Positions 18,098-28,327 of a DNA stretch of 64,000 nucleotides are shown piece by piece; position 1 is the first letter of the stretch, and every line of letters begins with the position of its first letter. The notes under the pieces were generated by a model. That model was not told the DNA's origin. It searched no databases and was given only the letters and a program-made list of their open reading frames with translations. Origin of the DNA: Zelonia costaricensis (taxonomy: Eukaryota > Euglenozoa > Kinetoplastea > Trypanosomatida > Trypanosomatidae); assembly GCA_030849075.1 (NCBI GenBank), contig JASAOO010003504.1:1-64000 (forward strand). Direction: 5' to 3'. Both the position numbers and the translations under genes were made by a program.

Positions 18098-19427
18098 AAC
18101 CCCTCTTGATGCGAGGGGCTGTAACGCCGGGCCCGCTCACCCCGAGCGCTCCCTCTCCGTGTGTGCGTCGGCGTCTGCGTTGGCGTGCGCTTTTAGTTGG
18201 ATGTGGCGCACGTCATCACATGCGCGGGGGGGCCGATGGGGATGAAGGGTGCACAAGGGAAACAGGTGACAACAACGAAAAGGCAAACTTGAGTGCTTTA
18301 TTGCACCCTCCCACGCGCCCGCACTCGCGCTCTCCCTCTTCTCTTCTCTTCTCTCGCTCGACTGGTGAGAGACCGGCGAAGCGTGCGAGGACGAGCGCAG
18401 GGGGGGGGAGCGTTGGTGTTGGTGTTGGTGTTGGAGGGGGGGGCGGCGGAGTGCACCGCGGAGGGTGTGTATTGGGGCGTTGCCACTCCCCCGCCTCTTC
18501 TCCCCCCCCCACTCCTCACCCACTCCTGCTGCCGCACCTCCCTTTGAGCGTGGCACCTTCCACGCTTTTCTTTGATTGCGTGTGTGTGTGTGTGTCTGTG
18601 TCTGTGTTGCTTCGCTTCTGTTCCGCCATTTGTCATCCCTCCACGTCTCCGTTGAACTCTTGAAGATGTCTTTGGTGTAGCGGCTGGGGCCCCTCCCTCG
18701 CCGCGGTGCACCGACCACCTGCCCCCAAGCCCCCTCCCCTCCCCCGCCCTCCCTCCTTCACTCTACCCACCCCTCGACGGCTGGGCCTCAAGCAGAGGTG
18801 CGCATGCCTCCCTCTGCTCTTTGGTTCCTCGTTGTTGCCTCCCTGTTCAAGCCGCGGCGTGCGTCACTCCGAGACCCCCCCTCCCCAAGCACTCTGTCCC
18901 GACCCCTTCGCCGCAGCATTTCACTTTGCTGGAAGCAGCGGCATCTGGAGAACAACGCGCTCGCAGCTGCAAGCCGCGCGCCCTGCGTTGCCACTTGCTG
19001 CATTGCGGGCACCAGATGGCGTCCTAGTTCATGTCCTCTGTCACCCTTCTCTGCACGCCGCGCTACTCGTCCGCCGCTCTCGCGCAGCGCGCTACACACC
19101 GGTACAGACACAAGAGGAAGGGCGCCCAGGCGGGGGAAGGGGGGATGCCGCGCCGTGCAGTCTCCCAGCTGCCGCTCACTGGAGCATGTCGATGCGGCGG
19201 CATGCGTGTGCGACTCTGTTCTGGCACAGCTCGCCTAATCCTCGTAGAACTTCTCCCCCACTTCTCCCCTCTCTCTGCCTTGTCGTCAACGTCACTACCG
19301 GTCTTCCGCTGCGTCGATCGCCCCACACACCCCACAGGTAGCGCAGCCACCTTTCTCCTTCCCCGCCTCTTTTCTTCTGCCCGCTATTCCGGCCCTCTCC
19401 CCCCCCGTCCACGGGTCTTGGAGCGGC
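18098..19427. other. intergenic spacer
   Basis: GT/G-rich 3' UTR part (short TTGGTG repeats at 18412-18435, (GT)n at 18579-18596), then pyrimidine-rich sequence (19346-19413) upstream of the tail-anchored protein gene. AG at 19336-19337 is an acceptor candidate. No gene recognised. Confidence 0.55.
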
Positions 19428-20498
19428 ATGGCTGCGAGCACGGCTACTGCGGCAGCCACCGGCGCCCTTGGGCAAGCGCATGGTCGACTGCAGCTTGTCT
19501 ACGCCGCACACCAGGAGCTGGAGGACGCCCTCAGCACCCTGCGCGCTTACGCTACCGCGGCGCGCAAGCACGGCAACAGCGCTAGCTCGAACCACGAGGG
19601 CTTCTCGCCATGGGCGGGCCTCACGAGCTCCGCCGCCCAGTGCACCGAGGCGGCCTCCCGCTGCCTGCGGCTCTTCAGTGCGGCGCGCAAAGTAGCGCAG
19701 ACAAAGGGCCTCACGGCCATGGCACGGCTCTACGCGGCCGGCACCGCCCCCGACGCACGGGTTGCGGCGTTTCTGGGGTGCGTGCAGGAGGCCTTCGACG
19801 GTGTTGTGCCGGTGGAGGTGGCGCTCAGCGGTGGGCGCTGCCTGCAGAAGCTGGACGCTGCCGCGGCAGACGACTACCTGGTGAAGTGCATCCGCAACTG
19901 GCTGGCACTGGCCGCGGCTGCGCCAACGGAGGATGCAGCGCAGGCGTTCCGCCAGCACTTCTTCCGCCTCCTCTCTGCCGGCGACCGGCAAGGCAGTTTC
20001 GCGGTGCACCTGCGCACGGCGCTTCTGCTGCAGATCGAGTGCGCGGCTCAGGGCGAGCACAGCGCGCACGTCCTCGCCACGTACGGCGGCCCCGCGCTCG
20101 AGGCGCTGCTCTCGCGCGACGCCGTGGACTCTCTGCAGCGGTATGAGTTGGCGTGCTGGCACGATGCGGTGCGGCGCCGGGCCGCGAGCAGCAACGGCGC
20201 TGCGACGGTGCCCACAGCCGCCTCGCCGACCGTCTCCACCCCGGCCACCACCGTCTCGCCGGTGCGACAGCCAGACGCGGCGTTGGTGCGGGCAGCAACC
20301 GAGGCTCGTCGTGGCCCTGCCGCGGCTCCTGCTGGGGCGGGTGCGTCAGGCTGGCAGTGGCACGCCCTCCGCATCGGCGTTCTCCTTCTCTTGGCAGTGC
20401 TCGTTCGCTTCGCCTCGGGGCCACTCGCACGCGCGCTGCGCAGCCTCATGCAATCCACCCGCGCTGCGCCGATGCGTCAGCGCACCTTGACCCTCTAG
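19428..20498 (+). CDS. tail-anchored alpha-helical protein, unknown function
   Basis: 356 residues, Ala-rich and helical from about 15 to 245 with no strong motif. A Ser/Thr/Pro/Ala-rich linker follows at about 250-300. A single hydrophobic segment near 310-328 (RIGVLLLLAVLVRFA) is followed by a short basic tail (RALRSLMQSTRAAPMRQRT). This is the arrangement of a tail-anchored protein facing the cytosol. A basic luminal tail is typical of peroxisomal/glycosomal or mitochondrial outer-membrane anchors, and a PEX15/PEX26-like glycosomal receptor is one possibility, but I see no sequence signature proving it. No SNARE heptads are present. The ATG lies just after a pyrimidine tract. Unknown function. 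Confidence 0.72.
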   Translation: MAASTATAAATGALGQAHGRLQLVYAAHQELEDALSTLRAYATAARKHGNSASSNHEGFSPWAGLTSSAAQCTEAASRCLRLFSAARKVAQTKGLTAMARLYAAGTAPDARVAAFLGCVQEAFDGVVPVEVALSGGRCLQKLDAAAADDYLVKCIRNWLALAAAAPTEDAAQAFRQHFFRLLSAGDRQGSFAVHLRTALLLQIECAAQGEHSAHVLATYGGPALEALLSRDAVDSLQRYELACWHDAVRRRAASSNGAATVPTAASPTVSTPATTVSPVRQPDAALVRAATEARRGPAAAPAGAGASGWQWHALRIGVLLLLAVLVRFASGPLARALRSLMQSTRAAPMRQRTLTL

Positions 20499-21480
20499 CC
20501 ATGCGCAGGAGAAGGTGCTGCCATCAAAAAAGAGAGCAGAACGCAGCGTCCTACGTTTGTCTGGTTGTGCGCGTCGGCGCGTGTGTCGTGTCACGTGCGA
20601 CTGCACGTGCTTGTCCGCTAAGAGGAGAGCACCACTGCGTGGTAGGAGCGCGAGGGGAGGGGAGCCGAGAGCAGCAGCGGCTGCACAGAGCACCTCTGCA
20701 GTGACAGGGACTTGGCCCGTCTCTCCTCGCTCACTCGCACTGCGCCGTGTGCGCATCGTCCCCTGCGTCTCTCCGCAGCGCGTCGACCAAAAGAAGTGTG
20801 CAACATCTGCGCAGAGAACTCCCTGCGTTGTGCCGGCGTTCTGCTTCAGACCGCTTACCTACCCCCTCCCCCCCCTCCCGGCCACGCCGCTCCGGTGTGT
20901 GCACAACACGTGTGGTGCCCTCTGCGCCCACACGTGAGTACGGCACACTGCACCCGTCATCGCCCCTCCCTCTAGTCAGACTCTTCTCTCTCCTCCTATC
21001 CCTTCTCACCTTGCCTTCTCGCACCTGTGTCATACCGACTTGCTGGTACGTTCGACGAACACACCTACGCACACCCACGCACCGGCACGCAGCTACTGCG
21101 CATCACTAGCTACGTTGCCCAATCTGCCCACCCCTCCCCCTCCCTTCTCCTCTCCGCCAGTGTTCCGCTTCCTCTCTCCCCTGCCCTCTATCGCTGCCTC
21201 TGCCGCCGTGCGCCGCACCCCCGTCTCACCTCCGCAGGGCCGTTCATCCACCCTCTCGTGTCTCCTCTCGCGCTTCTTCTTTTTCTCTAACAAGGCCACA
21301 CGCACCGTCGCGCGGCCCTCGTGGTGGCTACTTTGAGACACACACACACACACACATACACACACCTGCATACACCCACCAGCGCACACCAACAGAGGCC
21401 TCTCCACTCCCACCATCTTCCATTTGCCCTTTCCTCCTCTCCCCTCCCCCTCCCCCTCCCCATCACCGTGCCGCGCGATC
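20499..21480. other. intergenic spacer
   Basis: C/T-rich toward its end, with AG at 21236-21237 behind a pyrimidine tract, (CA)n at 21336-21356 and a CCCCCT-type repeat at 21438-21464 directly before the transporter ATG. No gene seen. Confidence 0.6.
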
Positions 21481-22851
21481 ATGAGCGTCCAGGACCTCTT
21501 TGCGCGCTTCGAGAAGAAGTACCAGGTGCTGTTCATCTTCATCATCTTCACCATGAACAATGGGTTCGCCTGGCTCATGTTCGAGCCGGTCGCTGAGTGG
21601 CTGAAGTCGAACGTACACGGCATGTCGAGCCGCAACCTTCAGCTGCTGTCGTCCTGGCAGCCGCTAGTCTTCCTCTGCATGTTCATCCCAATCATGAAGC
21701 TCGTGACGCGCTACGATGGCCTGCGTCTCGCCGTGCGCATCGGCACCGCGGCCGAGATTGTCGGCGCGGCTTTCAAGCTTCTGGGGGCGCTGACGCACAC
21801 GAGCACCTTCGGCCTCGCCATGCTGAACATTGGCCAGATCTTCAGCGGCGTCGGCTCGCCGGTCGCGACCGGCGCAGTGTCGGCGCTGTCGGCCACGTGG
21901 TTCGAGCCGGAGGAGCGCACCCGCGCCACGGCGGCCGCCGTCCTCTTCAACAGTGTCGGCAACTCGCTGTGCTACCTCTTCGTGCCGACGCTGACGAAGC
22001 AGCTCTCCTTCACGGCCGTGACGGTGTACGAGCTGATCATGGCCGCCTTGGGCCTCGGCCTTGCGTGGGTCATTATGCCGCAAGAGCCGGAGGGCACGCC
22101 AGAGACGGAGGCGCGCGAGCAGACGACCCCGCAGCACAACGCCGCGCCGGAGGCGAAGAGCGAGGGCGACGTGGTGGCCCACACAAAGGAGCACTCCTCA
22201 CTCGTCACGCAGCTGCGCTCGCTGTGGTCGATCCCGTCGTGCGTGTGCCTGCTTATCGTGTACGCGTGGCTCAGCGGCGGCTTCTCGGCCTGGATCTCCC
22301 TCTTTGCCGACACCTACTCGAAGTTCTACTCGGAGGAGTTCATTGGCATTATGAGCTTCTTCGGCATGATCTCGTACGTCGTGGGCGGCATCGCCTCCTC
22401 CTACGTGGTGGACCTTTACTTCTCGCGCCAGATGAAGTACGTCATCTTCTTCTGCATCACGATGAACACGCTGTGCAACCTCATCTTCATCGCCTGCACC
22501 CCAAACGACAAGAGCTACTCGCTGTGGAGCCTCGGCCAGACTTTCATCGTCTTCTCCACCGCCCTGTGCGGCTTCTGGAACGGCGCCGCCGCCCCGCTCT
22601 TCTACGAGCTGGTGGCCGAGATCTCCTTCCCGGTCGAGGAGGGCGTGAGCGGCATCTGCATCTCAGTCATGGAGAACGTGGGCGCGCTCGTCTTCTACCA
22701 GGTCGTGTCCCGCTTCTTCACGGGCCAGTCCATGAGCGTCGCCTACTCCTTTGGCATGACGGTCGCCGTGGCGCTCTCGGCAGCGGTCAAGCAGCGCTAC
22801 AACCGCTCCTACCACGCATACCTCCTCCAAAACGCCGAGGAGGACGACTAA
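21481..22851 (+). CDS. MFS transporter of the SLC49 (FLVCR/DIRC2-like) family
   Basis: 456 residues with about 12 predicted membrane spans in the 6+6 MFS layout and a charged cytosolic loop at about 200-240. Family-like features include NNGFAWLMFEPVAEWLK in TM1, GQIFSGVGSPVATGAVSALSATWFEPEERTRATA (the SLC49 'FP--ER--A-A' signature) near TM4-5, and FNSVGNSLCYL in TM5. SLC49 members move heme, choline, ethanolamine or related small molecules; in Leishmania a member of this family has been linked to heme acquisition, relevant because trypanosomatids are heme auxotrophs. The substrate here is not determinable from sequence. The start is ATG 21481 (MSVQDLF); the upstream in-frame extension to 21424 is a C/T-rich tract read as Pro/Ser and is excluded. 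Confidence 0.82.
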   Translation: MSVQDLFARFEKKYQVLFIFIIFTMNNGFAWLMFEPVAEWLKSNVHGMSSRNLQLLSSWQPLVFLCMFIPIMKLVTRYDGLRLAVRIGTAAEIVGAAFKLLGALTHTSTFGLAMLNIGQIFSGVGSPVATGAVSALSATWFEPEERTRATAAAVLFNSVGNSLCYLFVPTLTKQLSFTAVTVYELIMAALGLGLAWVIMPQEPEGTPETEAREQTTPQHNAAPEAKSEGDVVAHTKEHSSLVTQLRSLWSIPSCVCLLIVYAWLSGGFSAWISLFADTYSKFYSEEFIGIMSFFGMISYVVGGIASSYVVDLYFSRQMKYVIFFCITMNTLCNLIFIACTPNDKSYSLWSLGQTFIVFSTALCGFWNGAAAPLFYELVAEISFPVEEGVSGICISVMENVGALVFYQVVSRFFTGQSMSVAYSFGMTVAVALSAAVKQRYNRSYHAYLLQNAEEDD

Positions 22852-24736
22852 GCGGCGGGTCGTGCAGCCCCCCCCCCGCTCCCCACGTGCTCTCCCCCCC
22901 CCCTTTGCTGACTCTCTCCTTCTCGTGAGTCAGCGAGGGCAGAGGTGGAGAGGGAAAGGCTGGGGGCGCCAGCGAGACAGTAGAGGCCGCCAACATGGTG
23001 GGCCGCGTCGCCGGTGCACACCTGCGCACACACACACACACTCTTTACACGCTGCCCTGAGGGTAGCCCGATAGAGGGAGAGTCCGTGTGGGCGGGGGGC
23101 ACCACTGGAGACAGTGCGTGAGGCACCGAGGTCGGACGTGCGCCATCGCTCCTCGTCTGTCCAATGCGCCGCCCACGCATCAGCGCAGTCCCTTTTTTCT
23201 CTTAGTTTTCGTGTGGGACATGTGGGAGAGGAAGGGGGGTGGGACGTGCGGTCCGAGTCGCCGCCTCCCCGCCCTCTCTGGCTTAAAGGTAGCTCCACCT
23301 TTCGCGCTTGTGAACAAGTGGCGTTCGTGCGTGCGTGTTGATGTGTGTGTATATGTCTCTTTCATTGTGCGCGCTGCGAGCTGGGGTGGCTCATCCCCTT
23401 TGGTTTTCCGCAGGCGTGAGCCTGGTTCTTGAGTCCCGCACTTCTTGTGCTACTCCCCTCGTGCGCAGGCGAGGCACGTGCACCCGCGTGGTGCCCAACG
23501 TGTTCAATTCGCCGTGGCGGTGGACGTGTTGCGCCCTGCGCTGTCCTCCCGTCCTGCATGTGCATAGCCGGCGCCCCACTGAGGGCAGGGGGGCGGCTGT
23601 GTCATCCTCCCGCTCCCCCCGCTTCTTCGCTTCGTACGTTTGCTTCGCGCTCCCCGCCCCGCCCTCGCCTACCGTGCACTGGGTGCATCTGAGTGCTGTG
23701 AATGGCCAAGATGCTGGCGGACCCCGCCTGTCTTGCGCCTCGTGACTGCCCTCTTCTTTCCTCGTTCTCCTTTCTCGCTTTTCGAGTTGAGGTGCGGTGA
23801 TCGGCGCCCTTATCGCGCCGCTGGCAGCGTCTCGTGGCTGTCTGTGACCCCTGCCATGCCCCGCACGACATCATCCAGCACGCACCAGCGGTTCTCCGCA
23901 GTATCGTGTGTCTGCGAAGGTGTACTGAAGTGGTGCCGCGGTGGGTATGCCTGTCAAGTCTGTTGTGTTTAAATGCATGTGTGCATGCTTCTGTGCTGCG
24001 TGTGTGTGTGCTACCCGTGCCTTGATGGAAGCCTTAGTGAGCTTATCGGCGCCGCGTCGACCTTCTCTGTCTGCCTGTGTCTCTGCGTGTGTCTCTGATC
24101 CCTGTGTGCTCCGCCCTCTCCTGCACCTCTCTGGTGGTTCAACGTGTGAGAAAAGAAGGTCGCTCGGTTCTGCCGCCTCTCCTCCTGACGCAGTCGCCAA
24201 CGCGGTTCTGTGGGGACACAGCGCACGCACAGGGACGCTCAAGGTGTGGGCAAGGCGAGGGTGGTGGGGAGGCGGGGAAAGTAAGGCGGCACCTCCAGCT
24301 TTGCTGGTGCCTCTTCGCCTCTCTACACGTGTCCCTTCTCTGCCGCCTGCCTTCCTGCTACACACACGGCACTGCGTTCGCATTAACGGCACGTGTAAGT
24401 GCGAATGCCAGTGTGTGTATATGTGTGTGTGTGTGTGTGTACACACCGCAGCACGCGACGCAAATGTACGCACACCTGCCGAGGTGCACGCCCCTCGCGT
24501 CTCTCGTTGCGGTGCAACACGCGGGTTGCTCTCTCCCCGTTTGCCACCAACACTTTCCCCGTCTCCTCCTCACTCATCACCTTGCCTCAGCCACGTCAGA
24601 CTCTGTTGCCACACACACACACACACACATACACGCACGTAGATCCTTTGCTTCACTTAGACCCGCCCCCTCTTCCGCTCCGCCGCTCCTCTGTTCTGCA
24701 CGTTCCCTCTTGTGCTCTCGCGTGCCGGCGTGCACC
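22852..24736. other. 1.9 kb intergenic spacer
   Basis: 3' UTR of the SLC49-like gene with C-runs and (CA)/(GT) stretches (23027-23041, 24420-24440, 24611-24629). An AG at 24659-24660 precedes a strong C/T tract (24661-24718). Frames such as 23941-24642 are low-complexity and not convincing. Confidence 0.55.
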
Positions 24737-25291
24737 ATGGACATCTCGCACGGCAGCTGGAAGACGGCAAGGCCGCGGGTGCACCTCGTTATACTCTTTT
24801 TCTTCATCATCACGGACCTCATCAACCTCATCTGCTACATCCTCTACATCTCCCCGTCGCCGAACGTCTACGGCGAAATCGGCTCCAACGCGTACATCGC
24901 CTTCACGTCAATCGGCATCCTCTTCTTCGCCATGGTGAGTGCGCCGCTCATCTACTGGCCCTACGCGCACGGCAACGAGATGTCGCCTGTGTCACGGCGC
25001 AACACGCTGTGCCTCGGCATCATCATCTCCTTCATCTTCCACGGGCTGCCCATGGCGTGGCTGGAGCTGTGGATCGTCACCACATTCGGCTGGACAGAGA
25101 TCTTCCAGGCCATCTCCCTCTTCCTGTCGCTCTTCTGCTTCGTCATCGGCTTCCTCGTCACGTGGTTCGCCTACTCGTGGAAGATGAGCAAGATGCTTCA
25201 GATCCGCTACGGTGACGCAGCACCGAGTCAGTCCGCCGTCCCGGCCGCACAGCTGGCCCGGCGCAGCCGATCTCGCGTCTACCGAATCTGA
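24737..25291 (+). CDS. four-TM membrane protein, unknown family
   Basis: 184 residues. Four hydrophobic spans at about 14-38 (HLVILFFFIITDLINLICYI), 52-75, 92-118 and 125-150. The N-terminus is short and basic (SWKTARPRVH), followed by a loop SPSPNVYGEIGSN and a basic C-terminal tail ending RRSRSRVYRI. The layout is that of a small polytopic protein of endomembranes or plasma membrane; I do not recognise the family. The start is ATG 24737; the frame is open far upstream but that part is spacer-like (Ser/Thr/His-rich, CA-repeat derived). It lies next to the SLC49-like transporter, but nothing shows that they work together. Confidence 0.75.
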   Translation: MDISHGSWKTARPRVHLVILFFFIITDLINLICYILYISPSPNVYGEIGSNAYIAFTSIGILFFAMVSAPLIYWPYAHGNEMSPVSRRNTLCLGIIISFIFHGLPMAWLELWIVTTFGWTEIFQAISLFLSLFCFVIGFLVTWFAYSWKMSKMLQIRYGDAAPSQSAVPAAQLARRSRSRVYRI

Positions 25292-25909
25292 GGCGAAACA
25301 CGCACCGGTGCGCCTCACCCTCCCTCGCTCCATACACACCCGCAGAGACACCCACACGCCCGCGCACGTGACACCTAGACTGCGGCACCTCACGTCTCCT
25401 GCACTCACGACCTCCTCCCCCTCCCTTCTTTCCCGCGCCAACCTCGGCGCACAAGGCACCGCTTCATCCTCCCCACCCACATCCACCTCCGAGCGACAGC
25501 CCCCGCACCGCATCGACGTGCCGGCTGCGGCGGCCCACCCAGCTGCCGTGTCGAGGCCGGGGGGGGGGGGCATCGCACCCCCGCGCGTACATCGCCTTGC
25601 GCACCTGTGACTCCGACTCCCTCCTCTCCCTTCCTTTCCCATGCCGTTCCACCCCACTCCCTCCCCCCTCCCCCCCTCCCCCATCCCTCCACCACGCACA
25701 CGCACACGCACACGCACACTCGTGCGGCAGTGTGGTGGTGCACTTCTGTTTGAGATTCCTTGCTGTAGCACTTTTCAGCTTCCTCCCCGCCTGCCCGCTT
25801 CGCGCCGCTGTGGTTGTGGGGTCGTCCGGCACACCTCCACGGTAGCGCGCCGCTTCTCTGTCACCGCGACCCCGCCCCACTCCCGCGCTGGCAGCGCATT
25901 CGCCTCGCC
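25292..25909. other. intergenic spacer
   Basis: C-rich, with a G10 run at 25560-25569, a (CGCACA)n stretch at 25694-25718 and the acceptor candidate CACTTTTCAG (AG at 25777-25778). Nothing else seen. Confidence 0.6.
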
Positions 25910-26365
25910 ATGTTTCGAGCAAGCGCCATTTGCCTCCCCAAGGCGGGGTGCGAGGAGATCACGCGCATGGCACGCCGTGTGCAGCTCAAGCCGCAGGAGT
26001 ACTTTGCTCAGCACCGCATGCAGGTGTGGCAGCTGCGCTTCAAGGAGATGGGCCCGCCGTTCTCGCGTGTCTGGGTCGCGCTGGGCGGCAAGATGCGCCG
26101 CCGTCGCATTGGCCGGCAGATCGACGTCAAGGACATGCGCTACTACTGGCGCCCCATCGAACCACAGTATCAGCGCCTGTACATGTCCCGGCTGCGGCGC
26201 AAGGACCACTCGAATCGGCACGCGGCGCCGCTGCGGTTGCGGCCGACCAACGTGGATCTTGGCCAGGCCACCGTGGGCAAGGAGTGGGAGTACGCCAACC
26301 ATCGCAAGTACGGCGCCATGCTCGCCCCACCGAAGCGGCGCGACTTCGAGTTCCGCGTGTTTTGA
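25910..26365 (+). CDS. small basic protein, candidate mitochondrial ribosomal/RNA-binding protein
   Basis: 151 residues, very rich in Arg/Lys. The N-terminus (MFRASAICLPKAGCEEITRMARR) could be a mitochondrial targeting sequence. The body, with RFKEMGPPFSRVWVALGG, MRRRRIGRQIDVKDMRYYWRP and LYMSRLRRKDHSNRH, and the end APPKRRDFEFRVF have the aromatic/basic character of kinetoplastid-specific mitoribosomal proteins that wrap the reduced mitochondrial rRNAs. I cannot assign it to a named subunit. The frame is open 32 codons further upstream without a better start (no ATG there). Absence of TM and good codon use support it as a gene; the mitoribosome role is inference. Confidence 0.7.
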   Translation: MFRASAICLPKAGCEEITRMARRVQLKPQEYFAQHRMQVWQLRFKEMGPPFSRVWVALGGKMRRRRIGRQIDVKDMRYYWRPIEPQYQRLYMSRLRRKDHSNRHAAPLRLRPTNVDLGQATVGKEWEYANHRKYGAMLAPPKRRDFEFRVF

Positions 26366-27073
26366 CGCCGCCGCTGCAGGTGCGGGTTCACAGACGCCTC
26401 CGGCCTCTTTGTGGGTGCTCAGTTTCAGGAAGGCGCCACACGACGGCGTCAAGTGCCCGCGACAGCACGCGAGGCGCCGTGCCTGCAGCACTCCTCCTCC
26501 CTCCCCCTCTACGCCTCTCCGCTGCGTCGCACATCACGCACGCGGCCGCGGTCGCGTATGTGGGGACGAGGCTCATGCCTGCTGCTGATTTGGTTGGCCG
26601 CAGAAGCGCAACTCACATGAAAGACTAGAGTAGTAACGACAGATAGCCAGCTGGGCCGCGCCGCACTCAAGGGGGCGCCTGCAAATAGGACGCCGGAGAA
26701 TGCCAGCGCACAGGCGGGGGGCGGGGGGGGGACGAAATCGGTAGGCCACGGCGGAGGTCTCGAGTCCAGCAGCGCTGCGTGCGCCCCTGTTGCCACGCTC
26801 ACGTCTTCCCGTCATGGCATTCCTCTGTCACTGCTGTCCGCTCCACAATTCCCGTTCCCCTCTGATCCCTGCCACACCATATCGTGACGCTTCTGTGCGG
26901 GGTGCGGACGCGTTGTGACGCCCAACGTTGCTCTCGGCCGCCCCCCATCTGCCCCCTCTTCCTAGCTCGCCTCCCACCTGTACCGCAGCGGGCCGCGTCT
27001 GTTCGCCCTTTTCCCCTCTCCTTGTAGTTCTCCCCCCCCCCCTCCTTCTCCCCTCAGGTTGGGTGGCTCTGCG
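26366..27073. other. intergenic spacer ending in a strong splice signal
   Basis: 3' UTR region with G-runs around 26717-26731, then C/T-rich sequence with AGs at 27026-27027 and 27056-27057. No gene seen. Confidence 0.6.
27006..27057 (+). promoter_or_regulatory. trans-splice acceptor for the multi-TM protein gene
   Basis: C/T tract 27006-27055 interrupted by TTGTAG (AG 27026-27027) and ending CCCTCAG (AG 27056-27057), only 17 nt before ATG 27074. Use of the second AG would give a very short 5' UTR; the first is an alternative. Confidence 0.6.
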
Positions 27074-27652
27074 ATGGAGGGCCCCCGCACCCGGTCGGGC
27101 CGCGAGGAGGTGCGCGTCTTCCAGAGCACGCTCGACAAGCGCACGGTGACCACAACAGTGTTCGCGCAGCCGTCCTTCTACATGGGTCTCGGCAGCGCCC
27201 TCCTCATGGTGCTCACCCAGCGCTTTCCTGAGGAGTTCATGCTGCGGAGGCACCTCACCATGACCTACCGCGGCATCCGCGCGCCGTCCCTGCTGTGCAT
27301 CCCCTTCTGCTTCATCAGTGGCATCTACTTCTCCGTCGCCAGCGTGATCACGGCGGCCCCGACGCCGCTGGTGGGGCACCTCGTGGGCTACGGCGTGAGC
27401 GTTGGGGTCGGGCTGACGATGCTGCTGCTGCGCCGCATCTCGTGGTACTACCCGCTGCTCGGGCTCATGTACCTGTCCTTTGGGGGGCTGCACCACTACC
27501 GCAAGATGATGGTCTACGGCGACAACGCACCCATCTTCTACTGGACGGACTTCGCGGAGATCTACCGCGATCGCAAGGCCCACCGACTCGAGATGAAGCG
27601 CCGCGTCGAGGACAAGAAGGCGCAGGCGGCGGAGCAGCGCGCCATCGAGTGA
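27074..27652 (+). CDS. multi-TM protein, unknown family
   Basis: 192 residues. The N-terminus (MEGPRTRSGREEVRVFQ) is charged, then hydrophobic spans occur at about 36-52, 78-98, 100-120 and 122-142. The loop MLRRHLTMTYRGIRAP is basic. The C-terminal third is a charged helix (EIYRDRKAHRLEMKRRVEDKKAQAAEQRA), probably exposed to the cytosol or matrix. Size and layout recall small inner-mitochondrial-membrane subunits unique to kinetoplastids, but no family motif is visible. The start is the first ATG after the acceptor at 27057; a TTG lies in frame at 27059. Confidence 0.72.
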   Translation: MEGPRTRSGREEVRVFQSTLDKRTVTTTVFAQPSFYMGLGSALLMVLTQRFPEEFMLRRHLTMTYRGIRAPSLLCIPFCFISGIYFSVASVITAAPTPLVGHLVGYGVSVGVGLTMLLLRRISWYYPLLGLMYLSFGGLHHYRKMMVYGDNAPIFYWTDFAEIYRDRKAHRLEMKRRVEDKKAQAAEQRAIE

Positions 27653-28327
27653 CGCAACCGTTCACCTGTGTGCGCGAGCGCGGCGTGGCTGCTACCTGTT
27701 GTGTATTTCAAGCGCTCCTCGCCCGCACACGCGCGTTTGGTTGCTTACCCCCCCTCCCTTTTGGGTATGGTGAGTATTGTTCTTCACAAGGTTTGGCTTA
27801 TGTGCGTGATGCGTCCGCTTCCCTGGCATCACGCGCGCGTGCAGTGCGCGCAGCTTCCGAACGTGGCGGTGCGGCCCACACTTGAGAACTCCGCCCCCTC
27901 TATCTCCCTCTCTCTCTGACTACGCGATGGAGAGTGCACTCTGTGTGGAGGCTCCGCTCAGCGGCCTCTACCCCCCTTCACAGGTGCCGTCCCGGCCCCT
28001 TGCATCGCACGCTCGCCGCGCGCGGACGCCGCGGATGCTGAGAACCGCCCTGACCTCCGCTCCCCACCGTCCCGCCACTACACCTCCCCCCTCCCCCTCC
28101 CCGCCTCGCCCTCTCTGTCTCTCCTCCACGCTTCGCTGTACACGCGAAAGGAGGCAGAAGTCGCTTTGATCGCCCCCACCCCCCGCCCCACCTCCCGCTC
28201 GTTTTCTAAACTCAGGCGCCACACACAATCGTGGTCGCAGACCCCACGGCGCAGGCGCACAAACACTGACACCTGCGACGCACAGCAGCACCCTCGCCGT
28301 CGTGAGACGCCGGTGAAGAGGCACACG
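27653..28327. other. intergenic spacer
   Basis: C/T-rich tract at 28081-28130 and an acceptor candidate AG at 28214-28215 (TTTTCTAAACTCAG) precede the large calpain-like gene. The frame of that gene is open upstream to 28166 but the extension is Arg/Thr-rich and outside the likely mRNA start. Nothing else seen. Confidence 0.6.
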
